Below, piece after piece: positions 27,350 to 35,919 of a stretch of DNA of 64,000 nucleotides. The position numbers and the translations under genes are program-made. Numbering within the stretch: position 1 is the first letter of the stretch; every line of letters starts with the position of its first letter. The stretch comes from Bacteroidota bacterium (lineage in GTDB: Bacteria; Bacteroidota; Bacteroidia; Bacteroidales; VadinHA17). The notes under the pieces were generated by a model. The model saw only the letters and a program-made list of their open reading frames with translations, was not told the DNA's origin and searched no databases. Location of the stretch: contig JADFDS010000006.1 of assembly GCA_018262715.1 (NCBI GenBank), forward strand, positions 1 to 64,000, written 5' to 3'.

Positions 27350-27927
27350 TCGATTATATTACCGGCACTGTGACCGAGCTCAATCCTGCCTTTGCAGTGG
27401 TTGAGTGCAACGGCATAGGCTACGGCATTAATATTTCCCTGAATACTTTTTCTGCCCTCGAAAAGGATACCTCCTGCAGGATCCTGATCCATGAGGCGAT
27501 CCGCGAAGATGCCCATCTCCTGTACGGTTTTGCAACGGCAGATGAGCGTGACCTGTTCAGGCAGCTCATAACCGTCAGCGGAGTAGGAGCGGGGACAGCG
27601 AGAATGATGCTTTCGTCGGTGACTCCTTCTGACCTGAGGGAGGCAATAATCAGTGGCAATGTGGCCATTCTCAAGGGTGTCAAGGGAATAGGCCTGAAGA
27701 CCGCACAGAGGATAATTGTTGACCTGAAAGACAAAATCGGAAAACATGCTGTTTCGGGCGAAATTCTTGCATTTTCCGACAATACTGCACGCGAAGAAGC
27801 GTTATCTGCTTTAGTGATGCTTGGATTTGCCAGGAGCAGCGTCTTGAAGGTTATTGATAACATCCTCAGGGAAAACAAAAAACTCCAGGTGGAAGAGATA
27901 GTCAGGAAGGCGCTGAAACTGTTATAA
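27346..27927 (+). CDS. ruvA: Holliday junction branch migration protein RuvA
   Basis: 193 residues. N-terminal OB fold (MIDYITGTVTELNPAFAVVE), a helix-hairpin-helix region with TVSGVGAGTARMML and LKGVKGIGLKTAQRII, and a C-terminal domain for RuvB contact. RuvA tetramers bind four-way junctions and load RuvB. The start codon overlaps pdxA, and sprA begins 13 bp after the stop. The order ruvA-sprA-gcvH is also known from Flavobacterium. Confidence 0.96.
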   Translation: MIDYITGTVTELNPAFAVVECNGIGYGINISLNTFSALEKDTSCRILIHEAIREDAHLLYGFATADERDLFRQLITVSGVGAGTARMMLSSVTPSDLREAIISGNVAILKGVKGIGLKTAQRIIVDLKDKIGKHAVSGEILAFSDNTAREEALSALVMLGFARSSVLKVIDNILRENKKLQVEEIVRKALKLL

Positions 27928-27940
27928 ACAGGGTGCCGGA

Positions 27941-30900
27941 TTGCAGTTTTCTACACATATTAGAGGTCTTTTGATCAGGGTGGGGCTATTGATTCTCCTC
28001 TCCCTTTCTTCGTTTGTCATAAAGGCACAGACCAATCCCGGCGATTCTCTCCTCAGGCTGAACCGTGATCCGGCATTCCCGTGGGAGGCAAAAAAGTCAT
28101 CACCGCTCTTCCTCCGCAACCCCTCCAACATCACCACCCGCGTCGAATATGACGGCCGAAACAACCAGTACATCATCTACCAGAAGGCAGGCGCCCTCGA
28201 CTTCCGCAAGCCGGTATACATGTCTGCAGAAGAGTACCGCAGGTTTGAATTCAACCAGGCTATGCGTGAGTACTGGGATGCCAGCCTGCGGGGCGACGCA
28301 ACCGGCTACAGGTCGTCTCTCATCCCGCAGATAGAGGTCGGCGGGGAGACTTTTGACCGCATCTTCGGCAGCAACATCATCAACATCGTCCCGCAGGGAT
28401 CGGCAGAACTGATATTCGGCATCAACATTTCACATACAGAGAATCCCACCCTCTCCGAAAGGCTGAGAACCATTCCGACATTTGACTTCCAGGAAAAGAT
28501 CCAGATGAATGTCACCGGCACCATTGGCGACAAGATGCAACTGGGGATCAATTACAATACGGAAGCAATGTTCGAGTTTGAAAACCGGACCAAGCTTGAA
28601 TACTCCGGCAAGGAGGATGAGATCATCAAGAAGATCGAAGCGGGTGATGTAACCCTTCCGCTCAACGGCACCCTGATCACCGGAAGCTACAGCCTCTTCG
28701 GCCTCAAGACCGAGCTGCAGTTTGGAAAGCTGACGATGACCACAGTCTTTTCACAGCAGAAGGGTGAGTCGTCGGTGGTGGAGGTGAAAGGGGGCTCACA
28801 GATAAGCGACTACGAGATTACTGCTGACAATTACGAAGCCAACCGTCACTTTTTCCTCTCGCAGGAGTTCAGGGAGAATTTTGACGGGGCGCTTTCCAAT
28901 CTTCCGATAGTCAGCACCGGCCTTAACATTGAGAAGATCGAGGTCTGGATAACCAACCAGACCAGCCGTTTTGAGGATGTCAGCAACAGGAACATCATCG
29001 CCTTCCTTGACCTTGCAGAGAACCAGGCAAATATCTACAATACAGTCCCTGCGTTCCAGGGGACTCCCGGTGCACCGGTCAATCCCTCCAACAACACCAA
29101 CGGTCTCTATGAACAGCTGAACACCACATACGGTAATGTGAGGAACATTGACCAGGTTGCTGACGCTTTTGCCGGGTTATACCCCGGATTCCAGATAGGC
29201 CGTGACTACGAGAAGATAGAGAACGCACGCAAACTGACGGAACGCGAATATACGGTAAACCGGCAGTTGGGTTATATCTCACTTAACGTGGCGCTTAACA
29301 ATGATGAAGTTCTTGCGGTAGCTTACGAGTACACCCTGAACGGTCAGGTATTCAAGGTAGGCGAGTTCTCGACAGACGGTATCACTGCGCCTGACGCCCT
29401 CATCCTCAAGCTCATAAAAGGCACCGCCCTGAGTCCGCAGATACCCACCTGGAGGCTGATGATGAAGAACATCTACAACATCGGCTCAGGGAGGATCGAA
29501 CCAAAAAATTTCGAGGTTAACATCCTCTACCAGGATGACAAGACGGGCAATGCCCTGAACTACCTGCCCGGAACCCCGCTGGATGGCCAGGTATTGCTTC
29601 AGGCTCTCGGGCTTGACCAGCTCAACTCCCAGCTTGACCGGCAGCCTGACGGCCTGTTCGACTTTGTTGACGGCATAACGGTGATGGCTGAAAAGGGGAG
29701 GATAATCTTTCCCGTGCTTGAGCCGTTCGGCAGGCACCTGCTGAAGTATATCACTGATCCGGAACAGATCAGGAAGTATGTCTTCACCGAACTGTATGAC
29801 TCCACCCAGACGGTAGCAAGACAGATGGCCGAGAAGAACAAGTACGTCCTCAGCGGCCAGTTCACATCCGCATCGGGCTCAGAAATAAGGCTTAACGTAG
29901 CCAATATTCCGGCCGGCTCTGTCAAGGTTACAGCAGGCGGGGTCACGCTTACTGAAAACGTTGACTACACGGTTGACTACAACATGGGTTCGGTCAAGAT
30001 CATCAACTCTGCAATCATCGAGTCTCAGACACCGGTCCAGGTATCACTTGAAAGCAACCAGTTCTTCGGCCTGCAGACCAAAACGCTTGTCGGGACCCAC
30101 CTCAATTACCGTCTCTCCGACAGGTTCAATCTTGGCGGAACGGTGCTGAGGCTCACCGAGAGGCCTTACACACAGAAGGTCACATATGGAGATGACCCGA
30201 TCTCCAACACCATCTACGGTTTTGACGCATCATACCGGTCTGAGTCACAGCTTTTGACCAATGCCATCGACTGGCTCCCGTTCATTGAAACGAACGCTCC
30301 CTCATCCATAAACTTCTTTGGTGAGTTTGCGCATCTCATACCAGGGCACAGCAGGGCAATCACATCAGAGGGAGCTGTTTACATTGATGACTTTGAGGCA
30401 AGCGAGATTTCACTTGACCTCAGGGCATTCAATGCATGGTCACTGGCCAGCGTACCCCAGGGCCTCGATCATTTCTTCCCTGAAGCAAGGCTGAGCAAGG
30501 ACATCCGTTCCGGATTCAACAGGGCAAGGATGGCGTGGTATGTCATTGATCCCCTCTTCCTGCGCAACGGTTCAACCACCCCCGGGCATATCCGCTCTAA
30601 TCCTGACACCCAGTCGAGCCACTTCGTGAGAGAGATCTACGAGACCGAGATTTTCCCCTACAAGGAGTCTCCCAGCGGCATTCCCACCAACATCTCGGTG
30701 CTGAACGTGGCATTTTATCCGGATGAGCGCGGGCCGTACAACTTCGATGTGCTGCCCGGGGCATATTCGGCAGGGCTCAGCTCCGACGGGCTGCTGAACT
30801 CACCGCGCACGCGCTGGGGAGGGATGATGCGCGAGCTGCTGACAAATGACTTCGAGTCGGCAAACATCCAGTACATCAAGTTCTGGGTAATGGATCCGTT

Positions 30901-33900
30901 CGTTGAGAATCCTGACCATGAAGGTGGTGATCTTTACTTCAATCTGGGTAACATTTCCGAGGATATTCTTCGCGATTCGCGGAAGCAGTTTGAAAACGGG
31001 CTTCCCACCTCGCCGCTGGTGCTGAATGTTGACACCACCGTATGGGGAAGGGTTCCCACTGTTCAGGCCGTGGTGCACGCCTTTGACAACAACATCGAGT
31101 CACGCCGCTACCAGGATGTCGGTCTTGACGGACTTGGCAACCAGGATGAGATTTCATTCTTTGACAGTTACCTGCAGGCCGTAGGGGCGGTTGTGAGTCC
31201 CGAGGTACTGGACAAAATTTTTGAAGATCCGGCAAATGATGACTTTCACTATTTCAGGGGATCTGACTATGACCTGCTGCAGCTTGGCATCCTTGAACGG
31301 TATAAGAAATTCAACGGCACCGAGAGTAACTCCCCCACATCGGAGATGTCAAACGAGTCATATCCCACCAGCGGGTCTACCCTGCCTGACATGGAGGATA
31401 TCAACCGTGACAACACCCTCAGCGAGACTGAGAGCTACTATCAGTATCACGTGAGCCTGAGGCCTGCGGATATGGTTGTGGGCAGGAATTTCATCGTTGA
31501 TGAGCTTGAATACAATGCCACCTTCGCCAACGGCGAAAAATCACCCGTCAAATGGTACCAGTTCAAGATCCCGATCACCGACTATGAAAGGATCGTAGGC
31601 TCGATACGCGACTTCAAGTCGATCAGGTTCCTCCGGATGTACATGCGTAATTTCGATGAGCAGGTGATCATGCGGTTTGCACGGCTGGAGCTTGTCAGGT
31701 CAGAATGGCGCAAATACAACCTCACATTCTTCGAGGGTGGTGAGCGCATCACTGTTCCCGAAGAGGATGACGGTACTTTTGAGATCAGCTCGGTAAGCAT
31801 TGAGGAGAATGCCGGCAAGGAGCCGGTGAACTATGTCCTGCCTCCCGGCTTTGACCGTGTCATTGACCCGGCCAATCCTCAGCTGAGGCAGCTTAATGAG
31901 CAGTCTATGGTTCTTCGCGTTCGTGAGCTGTCCGACGGTGATGCCAGGGCAACATATAAGAACGTCACACTGGATATGAGACAGTACCGCAGGCTTAAGA
32001 TGGAGGTGCATGCCGAGGCGCTCATCGGCGAACCGCTTCACGATGACGAGGTGACTGTTTTTGTAAGGCTGGGGTCTGACTACAGGAGCAACTTTTATGA
32101 GTACGAAATCCCGGTGAAGCTTACTCCGTATGGCAGATACAACAATGACAGTGAGGAGCAGAGGGCGGTGGTCTGGCCCGAGTTGAACAAGATAGACATT
32201 GACCTGTCGCAGCTGCTTGATGCCAAACAGTCGCGTGATGCGGCCATGCGCGTTCCGGGTTCAGCTGTGAGCGAGGCTGACATCTGGTCAGTGCAGGACG
32301 GAAGGGCCCGCATTTCAGTCAGTGGCAGTCCCAACCTCAGTAATGTAAGGGTTGTGATGGTTGGTGTGAGGAACCCCATCCGCACGCGTCGTCCGCAAAC
32401 TGATGATGGTGCCCCGAGATCGGCAGAGGTATGGATCAACGAACTTCGCCTGAGCGATTTCCGCGAAGATGGCGGCTGGGCTGCCAATGCACAGATGCAG
32501 GCCAGGCTGGCTGACCTCGGAACAATTAACCTCGTGGGTCAGACAAGCACACCCGGATGGGGAAGCATTGACAAGAACGTCAACCAGCGAAGCATGGAGC
32601 AGGTGATACAGTATGACCTCTCCTCCAACCTTGAGCTTGGCAAGTTCTTCCCTGAGAAGGCAGGCATCCGCATTCCGGTTTACATGGGCTATTCGGAGAA
32701 CCGCATCAGACCGCAGTATGACCCGCTCGATCCTGACATATTGCTCAATGACGCTCTTGATAACCTCGAGTCGAAGGAAGAGCGTGACAGTGTTCTCAAC
32801 CTGTCAGAAGAGTATTCGCGTCGCCGCACACTCACCGTCAGCAATGCAGGTACCACAAAGAGAGGTGAGAAGCCACATGCCTGGGATCCGGCCAACGTCA
32901 CCGTAAGCTATGCATTCAATGAAGTGTACAACACTGATCCGAGGACTGAGGTTGACGTGGAGCGAACCTACAGGGGTGGCATTGCTTATGACTTCGAGGC
33001 ACGACCGAAAAACTTCACCCCGTTCCAGAAATCGAGCCTGTTCAGCTCTTCGGCCTTCAGGCTCATCAAGGATTTCAACATCTATCTCTTTCCGAAGCAC
33101 ATCACCGTGCGTACGGATCTCTACAGGTACTATAACGAGGTCAAGACACGCAACATAAATAATCCCAATCTGCTCATCGAGCCGGTGTTCACAAAGGATT
33201 TTCAGTGGAACCGTTTCTACGATGTCAAGTATGATATCACGAAGCAGCTAAAGGTCGATTTCACCGCCAGCAGCATAGCCCGCATTGACGAGCCTGCCGG
33301 AGGTGTTGACCGAAGGCGTTATCCCGAGCTCTTCGATGCATGGCGTGATTCCATAATGACCAACCTGGCCGACTTCGGGCGCACCACCAGTTATTACCAT
33401 CTGCTGAACCTGAACTACAACATTCCCGTTAACAAGCTGCCGCTGCTCTCATGGGTGACGTCAAATGCACGTTACAGCGCCAGGTATGACTGGCTGGCCG
33501 GCACCATTTTCCCCGATTCCCTGAATATCAATCCGGGCAACACCATCAAGAACTCCAACAACGGTCAGTTCACATTGCAGGCCAATCTCACCAACCTTTA
33601 CAGCAAGGTCAAATTCCTGAAGGAGGTGGAGGCTTCCACGCAGCCCGGCGCCGTACGCCGAATGAGTCTTGGCTACGAGGAGGTGACCCACAGCCGCAGG
33701 GGACTCAACTTCAAAGCAGGCAGGCCGCGCATCATTAACCATAACCTAAAAACGAAGGATGTGACTGTCACCGTCACCGCACCGGATGGCACCGTTGTCA
33801 GCGGAAAATTTGATGTTGTCTCAGATGTGCGCATCGACTTCACTGCCGACGCTGACGTGACAAATGCCAGTGTTGACATCAAGGGCAGGGTGGAAAAGAA

Positions 33901-35347
33901 ACCCGGAATAGCCAGCGTTGCGGGCAAGTACGTGGTACGGGGGCTGATGGCATTGCGGAATGTCTCGGCCACATATACTGTTGAACAGGGCCACATTCTC
34001 CCGGGATACCTTCCCGGCACCACTCTTCTCGGGCAGCAGAACTACGGAGGCATGTCATCTCCGGGCTGGCGGTTCCTGGTGGGCCTGACAGACGAGCGGT
34101 TCTTTGATGAGGCAGTTGTCAACGGATGGATCACCACCGACACCCTCCTCAACAACGCAGCTGCCTTCAGCAAACGCGAACAGATCAACATGAGGGCGAA
34201 TGTGGAGCCATTTCCGGGTCTTCGGATAGACATCACCGGTGACCGCCGCTACTCAGAGACTGTGTCATCATATCTCCGGGCAGACCGCAACGGCAATTTC
34301 CCTGACAGCACCCGTAACACCCGCATCACCGGCAACTTTACAATCTCAGTGGTATCATGGGGCACCGCCTTTGAGAAGATTCCCAAGTCAGGCGACTATG
34401 TTTCAGGCACCTTCGAGCGGTTCCGCGGGTATACCACCCTAATATCACAGAGGAGAGCTGATGAGCGTTTACGGGTCGACAACTCATATGATCCCGGATT
34501 CGACCCTGTTACCGGGGAGCCGGTCACAGGTCCGTACGCCAGCGGTTACGGTCTCACCTCGGCCGAGGTGCTTGTACCGGCCTTCCTTGCAGCATACACA
34601 AAAAGAGACCCTGACAAGATATCATTGTCACCCTTCCCATCCATGCTGCGCATGATGCCCAACTGGAGAATCAACTTCGAGGGACTCACCAAGTTCGAGG
34701 CGGTAAGAAAGGTATTCAACTCTGTCAGTCTTTCACACCAGTACAGGTCGACATATACCATCGGCTCCTTCAACACCAGCCTTTACTATGACCCTGATGA
34801 GACGGGCATCAGCCGGATACGCGACCTGAAGTCGAACTTCATTCCACAGTACGAGATAAATACAGTGACCATCAATGAGCAGTTCAGTCCGTTCCTTAAC
34901 ATTGACCTTGGCTGGAAAAACTCGCTGACCACGAGGATCGAGTACCGCAAGTCGCGCACTGTCACACTGAACCTCACCAGCAACCAGGTTGCCGATATCA
35001 GGAATGACGAGATCACGATCGGTGCCGGTTACCGGTTTGACGATGTGGCCATCACGCTTCGTTCACGCACGGGTCAGCGGGCGCTGGAGAGTGATCTTAA
35101 CATCAAGCTCGATTTCTCAATCAGGGACAACAAGACCCTTGCCCGCAAGCTGATTGAGGAGGTGAACCAGCCGGTGGCAGGGCAGAGGGTCTTCACCCTG
35201 GGCGCCACGGCTGACTATGTCCTCAGCGACAGGTTCAACCTGCAGATTTACGCTGACCACACGATGAATGACCCGTTTGTGGCCAACACCTTCCTGACCT
35301 CAAATACGAACTTCGGATTCAGCCTCAGATTCACCCTTGTTCAGTAA
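27941..35347 (+). CDS. sprA: SprA, outer-membrane translocon of the type IX secretion system
   Basis: 2,468 residues, usual size. It forms the very large outer-membrane barrel (36 strands in the F. johnsoniae structure) through which T9SS cargo leaves. Seen: an N-terminal export signal (about 9-28), then SprA landmarks such as SPLFLRNPSNI, IPQIEVGGETFDRIFG and QGSAELIFGINISH, and long amphipathic strand repeats to the C-terminus ending FGFSLRFTLVQ. No ATG is available: the frame opens at 27917 and the first usable start is TTG 27941. It implies that this organism secretes proteins by T9SS and may glide, although no cargo with a sorting domain was recognised here. Confidence 0.96.
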   Translation: MQFSTHIRGLLIRVGLLILLSLSSFVIKAQTNPGDSLLRLNRDPAFPWEAKKSSPLFLRNPSNITTRVEYDGRNNQYIIYQKAGALDFRKPVYMSAEEYRRFEFNQAMREYWDASLRGDATGYRSSLIPQIEVGGETFDRIFGSNIINIVPQGSAELIFGINISHTENPTLSERLRTIPTFDFQEKIQMNVTGTIGDKMQLGINYNTEAMFEFENRTKLEYSGKEDEIIKKIEAGDVTLPLNGTLITGSYSLFGLKTELQFGKLTMTTVFSQQKGESSVVEVKGGSQISDYEITADNYEANRHFFLSQEFRENFDGALSNLPIVSTGLNIEKIEVWITNQTSRFEDVSNRNIIAFLDLAENQANIYNTVPAFQGTPGAPVNPSNNTNGLYEQLNTTYGNVRNIDQVADAFAGLYPGFQIGRDYEKIENARKLTEREYTVNRQLGYISLNVALNNDEVLAVAYEYTLNGQVFKVGEFSTDGITAPDALILKLIKGTALSPQIPTWRLMMKNIYNIGSGRIEPKNFEVNILYQDDKTGNALNYLPGTPLDGQVLLQALGLDQLNSQLDRQPDGLFDFVDGITVMAEKGRIIFPVLEPFGRHLLKYITDPEQIRKYVFTELYDSTQTVARQMAEKNKYVLSGQFTSASGSEIRLNVANIPAGSVKVTAGGVTLTENVDYTVDYNMGSVKIINSAIIESQTPVQVSLESNQFFGLQTKTLVGTHLNYRLSDRFNLGGTVLRLTERPYTQKVTYGDDPISNTIYGFDASYRSESQLLTNAIDWLPFIETNAPSSINFFGEFAHLIPGHSRAITSEGAVYIDDFEASEISLDLRAFNAWSLASVPQGLDHFFPEARLSKDIRSGFNRARMAWYVIDPLFLRNGSTTPGHIRSNPDTQSSHFVREIYETEIFPYKESPSGIPTNISVLNVAFYPDERGPYNFDVLPGAYSAGLSSDGLLNSPRTRWGGMMRELLTNDFESANIQYIKFWVMDPFVENPDHEGGDLYFNLGNISEDILRDSRKQFENGLPTSPLVLNVDTTVWGRVPTVQAVVHAFDNNIESRRYQDVGLDGLGNQDEISFFDSYLQAVGAVVSPEVLDKIFEDPANDDFHYFRGSDYDLLQLGILERYKKFNGTESNSPTSEMSNESYPTSGSTLPDMEDINRDNTLSETESYYQYHVSLRPADMVVGRNFIVDELEYNATFANGEKSPVKWYQFKIPITDYERIVGSIRDFKSIRFLRMYMRNFDEQVIMRFARLELVRSEWRKYNLTFFEGGERITVPEEDDGTFEISSVSIEENAGKEPVNYVLPPGFDRVIDPANPQLRQLNEQSMVLRVRELSDGDARATYKNVTLDMRQYRRLKMEVHAEALIGEPLHDDEVTVFVRLGSDYRSNFYEYEIPVKLTPYGRYNNDSEEQRAVVWPELNKIDIDLSQLLDAKQSRDAAMRVPGSAVSEADIWSVQDGRARISVSGSPNLSNVRVVMVGVRNPIRTRRPQTDDGAPRSAEVWINELRLSDFREDGGWAANAQMQARLADLGTINLVGQTSTPGWGSIDKNVNQRSMEQVIQYDLSSNLELGKFFPEKAGIRIPVYMGYSENRIRPQYDPLDPDILLNDALDNLESKEERDSVLNLSEEYSRRRTLTVSNAGTTKRGEKPHAWDPANVTVSYAFNEVYNTDPRTEVDVERTYRGGIAYDFEARPKNFTPFQKSSLFSSSAFRLIKDFNIYLFPKHITVRTDLYRYYNEVKTRNINNPNLLIEPVFTKDFQWNRFYDVKYDITKQLKVDFTASSIARIDEPAGGVDRRRYPELFDAWRDSIMTNLADFGRTTSYYHLLNLNYNIPVNKLPLLSWVTSNARYSARYDWLAGTIFPDSLNINPGNTIKNSNNGQFTLQANLTNLYSKVKFLKEVEASTQPGAVRRMSLGYEEVTHSRRGLNFKAGRPRIINHNLKTKDVTVTVTAPDGTVVSGKFDVVSDVRIDFTADADVTNASVDIKGRVEKKPGIASVAGKYVVRGLMALRNVSATYTVEQGHILPGYLPGTTLLGQQNYGGMSSPGWRFLVGLTDERFFDEAVVNGWITTDTLLNNAAAFSKREQINMRANVEPFPGLRIDITGDRRYSETVSSYLRADRNGNFPDSTRNTRITGNFTISVVSWGTAFEKIPKSGDYVSGTFERFRGYTTLISQRRADERLRVDNSYDPGFDPVTGEPVTGPYASGYGLTSAEVLVPAFLAAYTKRDPDKISLSPFPSMLRMMPNWRINFEGLTKFEAVRKVFNSVSLSHQYRSTYTIGSFNTSLYYDPDETGISRIRDLKSNFIPQYEINTVTINEQFSPFLNIDLGWKNSLTTRIEYRKSRTVTLNLTSNQVADIRNDEITIGAGYRFDDVAITLRSRTGQRALESDLNIKLDFSIRDNKTLARKLIEEVNQPVAGQRVFTLGATADYVLSDRFNLQIYADHTMNDPFVANTFLTSNTNFGFSLRFTLVQ

Positions 35348-35404
35348 CAACCGTGGTGAGACCGAAAAAAAGCCTATATCAGGGTTTTAATATTAAAAAA
35401 GATG

Positions 35405-35412
35405 TATTTTTG
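35405..35412 (+). promoter_or_regulatory. Candidate -7 promoter element for gcvH
   Basis: TATTTTTG matches TAnnTTTG. It lies 48 bp before the gcvH ATG in the 112 bp sprA-gcvH spacer, giving an AT-rich leader of about 40 nt. Confidence 0.5.
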
Positions 35413-35459
35413 ACAACCTGATACCTGAAGATCAAAGTCTAACAAAAAATAATAAAGAA

Positions 35460-35840
35460 ATGAATGTCCCGACAAACCTGAAGTACACCAAGGATCATGA
35501 GTGGGTTCTTATAAAAGGAAACGAAGCAACTGTAGGCATTACCGATTTTGCTCAGCATGAGCTGGGTGATATTGTTTTCATTGAGATTGAGACCGTGGGT
35601 GAAGAGCTTGGCCATGGCGAGGTTTTCGGAACGGTTGAGGCAGTCAAGACCGTGTCAGACCTTTTTATGCCTGTCAGCGGTACCGTAAAGGAGAAGAACG
35701 AGGAGCTTGACACAACTGCCGAGCTTGTGAACAGTGATCCTTATGGCAAGGGATGGATGATCAGGGTAGAACTTTCAGATCCGTCAGAGATTGATGCCCT
35801 TCTCGATGCCGAGGCATACAAGAAGCTTATAGGAGCTTAA
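35460..35840 (+). CDS. gcvH: Glycine cleavage system H protein
   Basis: 126 residues, usual length. The lipoyl acceptor is Lys63 in [13 protein letters not shown]. It carries the aminomethyl group between the P, T and L proteins of glycine cleavage in the cytoplasm; the other subunits are not in the window. The stop is followed by an intrinsic terminator. Confidence 0.97.
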   Translation: MNVPTNLKYTKDHEWVLIKGNEATVGITDFAQHELGDIVFIEIETVGEELGHGEVFGTVEAVKTVSDLFMPVSGTVKEKNEELDTTAELVNSDPYGKGWMIRVELSDPSEIDALLDAEAYKKLIGA

Positions 35841-35861
35841 ATATCAACGCAATAAAATAAA

Positions 35862-35890
35862 AAAAGCTGCGGTGACGCAGCCTTTTTTTT
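35862..35890. terminator. Intrinsic terminator after gcvH
   Basis: Stem GCTGCG/CGCAGC with loop GTGA, flanked by A7 upstream and T8 downstream, so it could act in both directions between convergent gcvH and infB. Confidence 0.8.
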
Positions 35891-35917
35891 CGCAAATCGC
35901 AAATCGCAAATCGCAAA
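35890..35917 (+). repeat. Four exact heptamers (TCGCAAA), locus D
   Basis: Four identical units directly after the T-run of the gcvH terminator and ending 2 bp before the infB stop codon. They fill the entire space between two convergent transcription units. Confidence 0.9.
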
Positions 35918-35919
35918 TC

